Part shown: in pieces, positions 35,999-43,937 of the stretch
How positions within the stretch are numbered: position 1 is the stretch's first letter
Layout of the letters: every line of letters begins with the position of its first letter
Origin: an uncultured Paracoccaceae bacterium
Lineage (GTDB): Bacteria; Pseudomonadota; Alphaproteobacteria; Rhodobacterales; Rhodobacteraceae
NCBI GenBank assembly: GCA_947503175.1
Contig: CANNCO010000008.1
Span: 1-47,225 of the forward strand
Length of the DNA stretch: 47,225 nucleotides
Direction of reading: 5' to 3'
Program-made: the position numbers and the translations under genes
Notes under the pieces: generated by a model
Seen by the model: only the letters and a program-made list of their open reading frames with translations
What the model was told of the DNA's origin: nothing
Database searches by the model: none

Positions 35999-36769
35999 AT
36001 GGGACTGGTATCGGGAAAAACAGCATTGGTTACAGGATCTGGCGCGGGCATCGGTCGTGCCACCGCGCTCAAGTTCGCAGAAGAAGGTGCGAATGTCGTT
36101 GTATCCGACATCGATGTCTCGAGCGGTGAAGAGACAACTGAATTGATCGAAAAGGCAGGGGGACATGCAGCGTTCATCAAGGCGGATGTCTCGGACCCTT
36201 CAGATGTCGAAAATCTCTTTGATGCCATAGAGAAATCGTTCGGCTCACTGGACTGTGCCTGCAACAACGCCGGCATCGAAGGCAACGTTGCCCCGACGAT
36301 CGATCAGACAATCGAAAACTTCGACGCGATCATGAATGTGAATGTCCGAGGCATGTTTCTCTGCCTCCAGTCCGAAATCCGGCACATGCGAAAGAATGGC
36401 GGCGGGGCAATCGTCAATCTTTCGTCGGTCGCGGGTCTTATCGGATTTCCGGGTCTTTCACCCTACACCGCGTCCAAACACGCTGTGAACGGGCTTACCA
36501 AGAATGCGGCGCTTGAATATGGCAAAGAAGGCATCCGCGTGAATTCCATTTGCCCGGGCGGTATCGACACACGGATGCTGGACTCCCTGGCCGATCAGTC
36601 AACCGCAGGCACGCAGACATCTCATCAAATGATGGATCCTCTTCATCCGATCGGACGAATTGGCCAAGCCGTCGAGGTGGCAGAGCTCATCGTCTGGCTC
36701 TGTTCTTCGCGCGCGTCCTTCATAACCGGTACGAACATTCCCGTTGATGGTGGTTTCGTGGCGCAGTAA
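35999..36769 (+). CDS. Short-chain dehydrogenase/reductase
   Basis: A 256-residue classical SDR with TGSGAGIG (cofactor), SDID, NNAG, the catalytic Ser in NLSSVAG, YTASK and the C-terminal GTNIPVDGGFVAQ. The acidic residue after strand 2 favours NAD. The composition is visibly less GC-rich than its neighbours (many gat, gaa, aat codons), suggesting later acquisition. It is transcribed from its own 138-base upstream region with a perfect palindrome. Substrate unknown. Confidence 0.87.
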   Translation: MGLVSGKTALVTGSGAGIGRATALKFAEEGANVVVSDIDVSSGEETTELIEKAGGHAAFIKADVSDPSDVENLFDAIEKSFGSLDCACNNAGIEGNVAPTIDQTIENFDAIMNVNVRGMFLCLQSEIRHMRKNGGGAIVNLSSVAGLIGFPGLSPYTASKHAVNGLTKNAALEYGKEGIRVNSICPGGIDTRMLDSLADQSTAGTQTSHQMMDPLHPIGRIGQAVEVAELIVWLCSSRASFITGTNIPVDGGFVAQ

Positions 36770-36831
36770 CAAGCAGCTCAGTTCATTGCCTGCTTCAAAA
36801 CCCCAAGGCGAGGGGCATCTGTTGCCGGCGC

Positions 36832-37398
36832 CTAACGTGCAGCCTCGGCCAGCAAGCGGCGTCTTTTTTCATCCAGCACCTTTTCGCGCGGGACCCAGTT
36901 GTATTTCGTATCTGTCCGCAAAGGGGCCCAGAACAAGACACCACCCTTGCGCCATGGGTCCAAAACGATACCGTCTTCCATCGTATCGCCGCGACGGCTG
37001 ACAATCGCCGTCGAGTGGTCGATCCGAAACGGGTTGTCGGCGTTGGCGATGGCCCGATGCATGTCGAGTGTCTGGAAATCTTCCTGAAGAAGCCGCGCCT
37101 CCATATCTTCGGCCCAGTGCCAGCAGAGGCCGCGGGGTCGAAGCCCCATATTGACCTTGGTGTTGTGGATCAGTGGCGGGTCGGTGATCTGATACTCGAT
37201 TGCCAATTTGTGAGTATAGACATAGGCGATGCGCGCCGCCCGTTCGGCCTCTTCGGGGTCGACCTCCGACCCCAGCGCACGAATACTGGCCGCCAGTTCG
37301 GCGATATCGCGGCGCTCCGCAGGTTCGGGCTGCCCCGCGCAACCCGCAAGGATCAGAACCGACAGGATCGAGATCAACCACAGACATTTTCTACGCAC
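36832..37398 (-). CDS. Lipoprotein with papain/transglutaminase-like catalytic pattern
   Basis: A 188-residue lipoprotein, lipobox LILAGC. After a coiled region (AERAARIAYVYTHKLAIEYQ) the protein shows GLCWHWAEDM, then FRIDHSTAIVSR, then DGIVLDPWRKGG. Cys, His and Asp in this order and spacing match the triad of transglutaminase-like/papain-fold enzymes. The GTG at 37398 is chosen over the TTG at 37407 because GAGGGA lies nine bases before it. It is last in a row of minus-strand genes from adhC. The family is known only as conserved hypothetical; the catalytic reading is inferred. Confidence 0.65.
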   Translation of the reverse strand: MRRKCLWLISILSVLILAGCAGQPEPAERRDIAELAASIRALGSEVDPEEAERAARIAYVYTHKLAIEYQITDPPLIHNTKVNMGLRPRGLCWHWAEDMEARLLQEDFQTLDMHRAIANADNPFRIDHSTAIVSRRGDTMEDGIVLDPWRKGGVLFWAPLRTDTKYNWVPREKVLDEKRRRLLAEAAR

Positions 37399-37411
37399 AG
37401 TACCCAATCCC

Positions 37412-38128
37412 TCAATCTACCCGGCGGATCATCAACTGGTTCCCGACTTTCCGCGTCTCGAACCGCTTCAGGCCCTGCACCAGATCGCTGAGTTTGCGCT
37501 TGCCATACGTTCGCGTGTCGAAATCCGGTGTGTCGGCAACGATGAACTGGCCGATCTGGCCCAGCGTGTACCACTCATCGTCCTGATCGATCTTTTCCAT
37601 CGCTTTCAGGATCAGCGGGATCGCTTCGGTCGGTGCGGTCTTAGTTGTGGCCGTCACGCCCTTTCTTGCTCCTGCCGGTGCGGGTTCATCGACGATGTTC
37701 TCGATCAGGATAAAACGATTGCAGACATTGCGCAGGCTTTCCGGTGCCTTCGTCTCGCCGATCCCGATCACATCCATGCCCTGCTCGCGGACACGGTTGG
37801 CAAGCGCGGTGAAGTCGCTGTCGGATGAGACCAGCACGAACCCGTCGAACCGACCGGTGTGCAGGATGTCCATCGCATCGATCACAAGGCCGATATCAGA
37901 CGCGTTCTTGCCTACGGTGTTCGCACTTTCCTGATGGGCCACAAGCCCCAGATCACGCACCACCTTCGACCAGTTCGAAAGCCGGCCCGAGGACCAGTCG
38001 CCATAGACCCGGCGCAGGGCGGGTTCGCCCAGCGCCGTAATCTCTTTCAGGATCGCTTCGGCAAACTTCGCCGGAATATTGTCTGCATCGATAAGGACGG
38101 CATAGAGCGGTCTGTCGCGGTCGGGCAT
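37412..38128 (-). CDS. NYN-domain RNase-like protein with C-terminal LOTUS/OST-HTH domain
   Basis: A 238-residue protein of the LabA/DUF88 type. The NYN (PIN-like) nuclease domain has its acidic residues in LIDADN (D14), NASDIGLVIDAMD and SSDSDFTAL. The C-terminal part (about 168-235, IPLILKAMEKIDQDDEWYTLGQIGQF, YGKRKLSDLVQGLKRFE) is an OST-HTH/LOTUS domain that binds RNA. Together they suggest RNA processing or decay. The start codon lies 16 bases downstream of the GNAT stop. Confidence 0.87.
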   Translation of the reverse strand: MPDRDRPLYAVLIDADNIPAKFAEAILKEITALGEPALRRVYGDWSSGRLSNWSKVVRDLGLVAHQESANTVGKNASDIGLVIDAMDILHTGRFDGFVLVSSDSDFTALANRVREQGMDVIGIGETKAPESLRNVCNRFILIENIVDEPAPAGARKGVTATTKTAPTEAIPLILKAMEKIDQDDEWYTLGQIGQFIVADTPDFDTRTYGKRKLSDLVQGLKRFETRKVGNQLMIRRVD

Positions 38129-38144
38129 TAAGCGGGCCTTCTGT

Positions 38145-38627
38145 TCATGTCAGGTCTTTGTACATGACCAGTGCGTCGGTGAAACCCACAACCGGGTGAT
38201 CGAAGGCCATCGGCAACCGTCCGACCGTTTCGAAACCCGCGTGCTCCCAAAGCGCGATGGCGCGCGTGTTGGTGGAAACGACGAAATTGTACTGCATCGC
38301 GCGGAATCCGTGGCGTCGCGCCTCGTCCAGCGAATGCTCCAGCATGGCCCGAGCAACGCCCTTCCCCTGCGCCTCAGGTGCCGTGACATAGCCACAGTTG
38401 CAGACATGTGACCCGCGGCCGCCCTGATTGCGTTTGAGGTAATAGGTCCCCAGCCCGTCACCGGCCAGATAGACGCGGTTTCCCGCAGCAAGCCAGTAAG
38501 CAAGCGCGTCTTGCGGCGAAATGCTGGAATCGACTGTATAGGTATCGCCCGCCCGAAAGACGGGTTCAAGGATCATCCAGATCGCATCGCCATCCGCGGC
38601 AGTCGCGGGACGGATCGGCAGGCTCAT
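38145..38627 (-). CDS. GNAT family N-acetyltransferase
   Basis: A 160-residue acetyltransferase with the acetyl-CoA-binding Q/R-x-x-G-x-G/A motif in APEAQGKGVARAML and the C-terminal NTRAIALWEHAGFETVG. The start at 38627 overlaps the upstream gene's stop (ATGA), and MSLPIRPATAAD is a normal GNAT start; a longer frame exists upstream. Substrate unknown. Confidence 0.86.
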   Translation of the reverse strand: MSLPIRPATAADGDAIWMILEPVFRAGDTYTVDSSISPQDALAYWLAAGNRVYLAGDGLGTYYLKRNQGGRGSHVCNCGYVTAPEAQGKGVARAMLEHSLDEARRHGFRAMQYNFVVSTNTRAIALWEHAGFETVGRLPMAFDHPVVGFTDALVMYKDLT

Positions 38628-39046
38628 TCCGGGATGGGAGGGCAGTCGGCCTCCCCACGCAGGGCCGCTGCCATCGCGACAGCCACTTCGACCGAGACCA
38701 CAGGAACAATGCCCGAACCACCCTGAAGCCTGTCTTGCACGACAGGTCGGGCCAGTTCCTGATCGCACACGCTCACCGACAGGGGTTGGCCGATCAGGCG
38801 TTCGGTGAGGTCCGCAAACAGGGCCGCGTCGGTGTCGTTCAGCTTGAAGATGAGCGCGTGGCCCGGATTAAGAAAATAGGGCGCAACCTCAACCAGGTCT
38901 GACCCCGGAACGACCATACGCTCGCCGCCGCCTTCGAACACAATCTGCCGTGCATCGATCACACCACCACCATCAAAGACCATTTCCCTTGCGGCAAGCG
39001 GTGACAGCAAACAACCGAATAGCAGGGTCAGCGCAAGCGTTCTCAA
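38624..39046 (-). CDS. Small exported protein resembling a SecD P1-head module
   Basis: A 140-residue protein, TTG start overlapping the adhC stop (TTGA). A signal peptide (TLALTLLFGCLLSPLA) precedes a single alpha/beta module: GHALIFKLNDTDAALFADLTERLIGQPLSVSVCDQEL...PVVQDRLQGGSG. This matches the periplasmic P1-head pattern of SecD (FAxxT..nigk.laivld...sapvi...i.gGsgqi). No SecD membrane parts are present. It could be a stand-alone periplasmic chaperone-like protein; this is inference. Confidence 0.6.
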   Translation of the reverse strand: MRTLALTLLFGCLLSPLAAREMVFDGGGVIDARQIVFEGGGERMVVPGSDLVEVAPYFLNPGHALIFKLNDTDAALFADLTERLIGQPLSVSVCDQELARPVVQDRLQGGSGIVPVVSVEVAVAMAAALRGEADCPPIPE

Positions 39047-40155
39047 TAATTCACCACAGACCGGATCGACTGACCTGCATGCATCAGGTCAAAACCGGTG
39101 TTGATATCGTCCAGCGCAAGCTGGTGCGTGATCATCGGGTCGATCTCGATCTTACCCTCCATGTACCAGTCGACGATTTTCGGCACATCAGTCCGGCCAC
39201 GGGCACCCCCGAACGCCGTACCGCGCCATGACCGGCCAGTGACCAATTGGAACGGACGGGTCGAAATCTCGGCACCCGCCGGAGCCACCCCAATGATGAT
39301 CGATTCGCCCCAACCCTTATGGGCCGACTCAAGTGCTGTACGCATCACTCCCACGTTGCCGGTGGCATCGAATGTATAGTCGGCTCCGCCCTTGGTCAGG
39401 TTCACGAGATAGGCGACGAGATCGTCTTCGACCTCGTTCGGATTGACGAAGTCGGTCATGCCGAAGCGTGTCGCCATCTCGACCTTGCCGGGGTTGAGGT
39501 CGACACCGACGATCTGATCGGCCCCGGCCAGACGCAGCCCCTGAATCACGTTCAGGCCGATGCCGCCCAGTCCGAAAACAATCGCACGGCTGCCGATCTC
39601 GACCTTGGCCGTGTTGATCACCGCGCCGATCCCTGTCGTCACACCACAGCCAATGTAGCAAATCTTGTCGAACGGCGCGTCCTCGCGGACCTTGGCCAGC
39701 GCAATCTCGGGCAGAACCGTGTGGTTCGCGAAGGTCGAAGTGCCCATGTAATGCAGAATCGGATCGCCATCGAGGGTCGAGAAGCGGCTGGTCCCGTCGG
39801 GCATCAGTCCCTGACCCTGCGTCGTCCGGATCGACTGGCACAGGTTTGTCTTGGGGTGCAGACAGTATTCGCACTCCCGGCACTCCGGCGTGTAGAGCGG
39901 AATAACGTGGTCGCCCTTTTTGAGGCTGGTTACACCCGGGCCAATATCGACCACGACACCCGCACCTTCGTGACCCAGAATCGCCGGAAACAGACCTTCC
40001 GGGTCCGCGCCTGACAGCGTGAATTCATCCGTGTGGCAGATGCCCGTCGATTTGATCTCGACCAGCACCTCGCCCTCACGGGGGCCATCGAGATTGACCT
40101 CCATTACCTCAAGCGGTTTTCCGGCGGCAATCGCCACGGCTGCGTGGGTTTTCAT
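39043..40155 (-). CDS. frmA: S-(hydroxymethyl)glutathione dehydrogenase / class III alcohol dehydrogenase
   Basis: A 370-residue zinc-dependent enzyme that oxidises the formaldehyde-glutathione adduct. The catalytic zinc site (CHTDEFTLSG, GHEGAGVV, and Cys in YIGCGVTTG) and the structural zinc loop (CRECEYCLHPKTNLC) are intact. The Rossmann motif is GLGGIGLNVIQG. CHTDEFTLSG and length identify class III ADH (also called adhC). The ATG at 40155 has GGGAGGA. It heads a six-gene minus-strand row. With the glycolate genes it points to one- and two-carbon compound use; no formylglutathione hydrolase gene is next to it. Confidence 0.93.
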   Translation of the reverse strand: MKTHAAVAIAAGKPLEVMEVNLDGPREGEVLVEIKSTGICHTDEFTLSGADPEGLFPAILGHEGAGVVVDIGPGVTSLKKGDHVIPLYTPECRECEYCLHPKTNLCQSIRTTQGQGLMPDGTSRFSTLDGDPILHYMGTSTFANHTVLPEIALAKVREDAPFDKICYIGCGVTTGIGAVINTAKVEIGSRAIVFGLGGIGLNVIQGLRLAGADQIVGVDLNPGKVEMATRFGMTDFVNPNEVEDDLVAYLVNLTKGGADYTFDATGNVGVMRTALESAHKGWGESIIIGVAPAGAEISTRPFQLVTGRSWRGTAFGGARGRTDVPKIVDWYMEGKIEIDPMITHQLALDDINTGFDLMHAGQSIRSVVNY

Positions 40156-40274
40156 GGTGGTCCTCCCTCGGATGCATTCTCGCGTTGCCCCGACACTGCG
40201 CGAAACGTCGTGCCGATTCAACGTTTGGCGGGGGCTGGGTTTTCTTTTCTTCAGTGACAGCTTAACTGACTGAT

Positions 40275-40529
40275 ATGCGTTGGTGTCTGGTCATTGTTGT
40301 TCTTGCAGGCTGTGCCCCGCCGGTTGGCGACACGCAGTCGGACGATTGCGGTGCGAATGGCCTTGCCTGGCTTGTGGGAGAACCTGAAAGCCTGCTTGCC
40401 GCCATGACCTTTGTCGACACGACGAGGTTCATCGGACCCGGCGATGCCGTTACGATGGATTTCAACGCAGAGCGTCTGAATATCGTTACAGGCAAGGATG
40501 GCCGGATCGCGCGCGTCTACTGCGGCTGA
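40275..40529 (+). CDS. Peptidase inhibitor I78 family lipoprotein
   Basis: An 84-residue lipoprotein (lipobox VVLAGC) with the complete I78 pattern: CGANGLAWLVGEP, FIGPGDAVTMDFNAERLNIVTGKDGRIARVYCG. I78 proteins (potato-inhibitor-like fold, e.g. AIP from Aspergillus) inhibit serine proteases. It is alone on the plus strand, its stop directly abutting the convergent cytochrome gene. Three trypsin-like proteases occur ~20 kb away; a link is possible but not shown. Confidence 0.88.
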   Translation: MRWCLVIVVLAGCAPPVGDTQSDDCGANGLAWLVGEPESLLAAMTFVDTTRFIGPGDAVTMDFNAERLNIVTGKDGRIARVYCG

Positions 40530-40964
40530 TTACTCTCGATAGTCTTCGTGACAGGCGCTGCACGAACCACCTATCGATTTCAGCGCGACGCGCAAGTCGT
40601 CCTCTGTCGCGATCTGTATTGCGGCTGCAATTTGCCGGGCTTCACGTGACAGTTCGACGAACCTGTCCCAATCCGTCCAAATTGTCGGCAAGGCTTCTGA
40701 CGTCGGGTCTGTGGCAGGGACCTCAAACAGGGCCGGAATGCGATCAAGGCCCTCCGCAATACGCTGTGCCGTATCACTTGCCACATCGGCGTCGAACGCG
40801 GTCTCGCCTTTGGCCATGGAACCCAGAATTTTGGTCGCCTCAGCTATCTGCATCATATTGTGCATCCACGCGCGGACCGTGGGGTCCTTCACATTAGTAT
40901 GCGCGATAGCCGCACTTGCAGCCATCAGACTGGCAAGGACCAGGAACTTCAACCGGTTTGGCAT
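40530..40964 (-). CDS. Cytochrome c'-like protein
   Basis: A 144-residue exported protein with signal peptide (LKFLVLASLMAASAAIA) and one heme site, CSACHEDYR, at residues 135-143. A C-terminal CxxCH after a four-helix body is the cytochrome c'/c-556 pattern. Family members bind NO or act as electron carriers. The N-terminal helix with NMMQIAEATKILGSMA resembles cytochrome c' as well. The gene stop touches the I78 stop without a spacer. Confidence 0.82.
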   Translation of the reverse strand: MPNRLKFLVLASLMAASAAIAHTNVKDPTVRAWMHNMMQIAEATKILGSMAKGETAFDADVASDTAQRIAEGLDRIPALFEVPATDPTSEALPTIWTDWDRFVELSREARQIAAAIQIATEDDLRVALKSIGGSCSACHEDYRE

Positions 40965-41095
40965 GAGATGACTTTCAAACTGACAACTTGTTACGTGCTT
41001 GTGGTCCTACACTAGCGCAAACGCACGCGCTTCGTCGAGATCGGCACAGTTTCACGCGGATCGGGAACTGAGTTGCACGTTTAGGCTCCTACATG

Positions 41096-41120
41096 AAAAA
41101 GACCCTTGCCGAAGCAAGGG
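41096..41120 (-). terminator. Intrinsic terminator of the minus-strand ncRNA candidate
   Basis: CCCTTGC-TTCG-GCAAGGG followed by TCTTTTT on the minus strand. The UUCG tetraloop and the perfect 7-bp stem make this a very good Rho-independent terminator. The nearest annotated gene on that strand upstream is at 41661, convergent with the DUF2794 gene, so an unannotated transcript is implied. Confidence 0.9.
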
Positions 41121-41258
41121 CCTTTCCCTGATTTGGTCCCCGATGTCGCAGGCTGGGTGGGGGCTGTTAATCCGCAACACCGGGGTAGCGTGTTTCTCGC
41201 TATGTTCAGAAGTTCGCTGACGATCGGGGCCGCATCGCGGAAGGGATGGAACCTTTTC
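41096..41258 (-). ncRNA. Candidate structured RNA, possibly 6S RNA
   Basis: No reading frame here resembles a protein, but the minus strand has the parts of a small RNA gene. TAAAAT at 41270-41265 could be a -10 box, predicting a start near 41258. CCCCGAT (41229-41223) and ATCGGGG (41144-41138) can close a long stem. TAGCG/CGCTA form an inner hairpin. The 3' side contains AGCCTGCGaCATCGG, similar to the conserved 3' strand of bacterial 6S RNA (E. coli AGCCTGCGGCGGCATCTCGG). A strong terminator follows. Predicted length ~160 nt is right for 6S. The -35 is not convincing. It could also be another, clade-specific sRNA. Confidence 0.4.
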
Positions 41259-41325
41259 CCGGTCATTTTACGGCATTTCTGGGGCAGTGCTTGATTTCCA
41301 CATGCCGGAACGCCAGTCTGAGCCC

Positions 41326-41664
41326 ATGACAATCCATTCAATTCCACCTGTTTCGGCCGCATCTGAACAGGTTGCCTTTCATCGCAAAGAACTGGCTTTG
41401 ATTCTTGGGATCTACGGGCGCATGGTCGCGGCGGGCGAATGGCGGGACTACGGGATGTCATTCCTCAAAGATGTCGCGGTGTTCTCGATCTTTCGCAGGG
41501 CGGCCGAGCATCCGCTTTACCGAATCGAAAAACGTCCGCGTTTGCGCGACCGTCAGGGCATGTATGCGGTGATCGGAATGGACGGCCAAGTTCTGAAGCG
41601 TGGCCAAGACCTGAAAACCGTGCTGCGCGTGCTCGAGCGCAAGCTGATCCGCGCGGTCGACTAA
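41326..41664 (+). CDS. DUF2794 family protein
   Basis: A 112-residue protein typical of alphaproteobacteria: QVAFHRKELALILGIYGRMVAAGEWRDYGMSFLKD, RRAAEHPLYRIEKRP, LRDRQGMYAVIGMDGQVLKRG. No function is known. Starts at 41287, 41302 and 41326 are in frame; MTIHSIPPVS at 41326 fits the family length. It overlaps the convergent C40 gene by four bases. Its 5' region lies just upstream of, and divergent from, the ncRNA candidate. Confidence 0.85.
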   Translation: MTIHSIPPVSAASEQVAFHRKELALILGIYGRMVAAGEWRDYGMSFLKDVAVFSIFRRAAEHPLYRIEKRPRLRDRQGMYAVIGMDGQVLKRGQDLKTVLRVLERKLIRAVD

Positions 41665-42488
41665 AGCCGCCTGCGCACGGTGACCTCCTTATCCTCCGAC
41701 GCCGCGATCCTTGCGATGGCGTGATCGATGGGTTCGTAGGCCACGGCCATGTGATGCGCACTGGCGTGCAGCATCGTCTCGGAATCGACCATGATCCCGA
41801 CGTGACCTTCCCAGAAGACCAGATCACCGCGCGCCAGGGGCGCATCGGGCGACAGTTCGGTGCCCAGTCCCGATGCCTGAAGGTCGCTGTCCGGCGGGGC
41901 CGCAAGTCCGGCGGCGCTTGCAGCGATCTGTATGATCCCGGAGCAATCAATGCCGAACGTGGAGTTGCCACCCCAGAGATAGGGCGATCCAAAGAAGATC
42001 TGGGCGACGGTTACGGGATCGGAAAACGGACGATCGGCTCCAAGCAGGTGTGGTTTGGGGATATGCAGGCCACGGTCGGTTTCCATATGGGTGCCGGTTT
42101 CCGAGACAACCCGGACCCGTGACCCGAAGCTGAGCGGCATCACGTCCGGCGCTTTCACATCTGGTGCTTCATAACCATGGGTCGAGCGGGCGGCGACGAT
42201 ATGGGTCGCGGTGCCGGGCGGTCCCAGATCGTCCTCGGCGATATAGCCCACATACCCATCATAGTCGGATTGCCCGAAGGCCCAACCGTCCCGCATCTCG
42301 AGTACGAGGAACTCCGTACCATAAAGAAGCTGCCGGTCGCGCATGCCGTCTGGCTCCGCCAGAAGGTTTGCAAGGCAAGACGTCACTGACATCGGTTCGC
42401 CGTCAGTTGGTTTCACGCCCGCAACGGCGCGCGCGAGCGTCGATAGTGCGACGCGGTCATTGGCAGGATGAAAGCGGCGGTCGGTCAT
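41661..42488 (-). CDS. C40 (NlpC/P60) family peptidase with SH3-like domain
   Basis: A 275-residue peptidoglycan peptidase-like protein. Residues ~40-140 form bacterial SH3-like parts (LLYGTEFLVLEMRDGWAFGQS DYDGYVGYI). The NlpC/P60 domain starts near 150: catalytic Cys in TFGIDCSGIIQ, His in WEGHVGIMVDS, and the third polar residue in MLHASAHHMAV. It has no clear signal peptide, so it may act in the cytoplasm, for example in recycling of murein peptides. Its start overlaps the M17 aminopeptidase stop (ATGA), and the pair is likely one functional unit. Confidence 0.88.
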   Translation of the reverse strand: MTDRRFHPANDRVALSTLARAVAGVKPTDGEPMSVTSCLANLLAEPDGMRDRQLLYGTEFLVLEMRDGWAFGQSDYDGYVGYIAEDDLGPPGTATHIVAARSTHGYEAPDVKAPDVMPLSFGSRVRVVSETGTHMETDRGLHIPKPHLLGADRPFSDPVTVAQIFFGSPYLWGGNSTFGIDCSGIIQIAASAAGLAAPPDSDLQASGLGTELSPDAPLARGDLVFWEGHVGIMVDSETMLHASAHHMAVAYEPIDHAIARIAASEDKEVTVRRRL

Positions 42489-43867
42489 TTCAGGATCGAC
42501 GGCAGACCTTCGAGCAGCGCCCGCGCGCCCTGACCGACACCCCCCTTTGGTCGAGCGGGCGCGGCAGTCGGTTGCCATCCATAGATGTCAAAATGCAGGT
42601 AGCGCGCCCGCTCCACGAACCGGCGGAGAAACAGGGCCGCGATGATCGAACCCGCCATTCCGCCCGATGGAGCATTGTCGAGATCGGCGATGCCCGGTTC
42701 GATCCGGGGTTCATAGGGGGGCCAGAAAGGCATTCGCCAAACCGGGTCGCGCACCGCATTTGCTGCTTCGGAGAGAGCTTGGGCCATACCATCATCATCG
42801 CAATAGAACGGCGCCAGATCGTGGCCAACCGCAACCCGCGCAGCCCCTGTCAACGTCGCCATCGAGACAACCAGATCGGTCTCTTCCTCATCGGCGAGGG
42901 CCAGCGCATCGGCTAGGACCAGCCGTCCCTCCGCGTCTGTATTGTTGATTTCGACCGTGAGGCCCTTACGCGATGTCAGGATGTCGCCGGGACGGAAAGA
43001 TGGCCCGGAAACCGCGTTCTCGACCGCCGGAATCAAGACGCGCAACTGGAACTCAAGCTCCAAGGCGAGGATCATCTGAGCAAGTCCAAGGACAGTTGCT
43101 GCGCCGCCCATATCCTTCTTCATGATCGCCATCGAGGCGCCGGGTTTGAGGTTCAGCCCGCCCGTGTCGAAACAAACGCCCTTCCCGACCAGGGTCAACT
43201 TCGGGCCCTTGTCGCCATGGCGCATGTCGATCAGGCGGGGCGCACGCGGGCTTGCGCGACCAACCGCATGGATCATCGGCAGGTTTGCTTCGAGGAGCGC
43301 ATCGCCAATGGTCACAACCAGTTTGGCTCCGAAACGAGCCGCCAGATCGCGTGCCGCGCCCTCAAGCTCTTCGGGCCCCATATCCTGTGCCGGCGTGTTT
43401 ATCAGGTCCCGGGTCAGGGCCTCTCCCGCCGCGATTGCAATCAATCGATCGGCATCAACACCAACGGGAGCCACAAGCCCGGCCTTGGACGGCGGCGCAT
43501 CCGCGTATCGCCCAAAACGGTAACCAGCCAGAAGCCAACCCAAAGCGGCCTCCTCCAGATCGCGACCGGACAGATCGGATTTCAGGGCGTAGGTACCTTC
43601 GGGCAAGGCCGCACGCGCGCGCGCGAACAAAAAACGGCCTCGTAACCGATCTTGGTCAGTGCCCAGACCAACCAGAGCGCGCTCGACACCACCGCCCTTT
43701 CCCGGAACGAGAAGGACCTTTCCCGCCGCCGCGCTGAAACCGGTCATAGCCACCCAGGCCCGGCTGTCCTCCTCCAGTCCGTCGACGAGACGATCAAGGG
43801 CATCGGTGGTCACCGCATGAAGCGGAACGGCTTTTGCCGTCGGATCTGCGAAAGTGAGGGCGGTCAT
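42485..43867 (-). CDS. M17 family leucyl aminopeptidase
   Basis: A 460-residue metallo-aminopeptidase. The C-terminal catalytic domain shows the metal-binding Lys region (LTLVGKGVCFDTGGLNLK) and the M17 signature NNTDAEGRLVLADAL, as well as the NAPSGGMAGSI stretch. The N-terminal part is shorter than in PepA, as in the PepB-like/Rhodobacterales M17 group. Translational coupling with the C40 peptidase suggests they degrade peptides together, possibly from murein. Confidence 0.9.
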   Translation of the reverse strand: MTALTFADPTAKAVPLHAVTTDALDRLVDGLEEDSRAWVAMTGFSAAAGKVLLVPGKGGGVERALVGLGTDQDRLRGRFLFARARAALPEGTYALKSDLSGRDLEEAALGWLLAGYRFGRYADAPPSKAGLVAPVGVDADRLIAIAAGEALTRDLINTPAQDMGPEELEGAARDLAARFGAKLVVTIGDALLEANLPMIHAVGRASPRAPRLIDMRHGDKGPKLTLVGKGVCFDTGGLNLKPGASMAIMKKDMGGAATVLGLAQMILALELEFQLRVLIPAVENAVSGPSFRPGDILTSRKGLTVEINNTDAEGRLVLADALALADEEETDLVVSMATLTGAARVAVGHDLAPFYCDDDGMAQALSEAANAVRDPVWRMPFWPPYEPRIEPGIADLDNAPSGGMAGSIIAALFLRRFVERARYLHFDIYGWQPTAAPARPKGGVGQGARALLEGLPSILK

Positions 43868-43937
43868 CTGCTGGCCTTGGGGAGTTGAGAGGCTTTGACG
43901 GGTAGCCTAACGCCACATCCCCGCGCCGCAAGGCCAG

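Noticed and set aside
41131-41210. tRNA-like 3' end (GGGGACCA) on the minus strand
   Set aside because: No T-loop (GGTTCGAATCC-type) and no cloverleaf can be drawn, so neither tRNA nor tmRNA is supported.
41081-41461. Minus-strand 126-aa frame across the ncRNA candidate
   Set aside because: No ribosome binding site, crosses the terminator hairpin and overlaps DUF2794 on the other strand; the hairpin is better explained as an RNA gene end.
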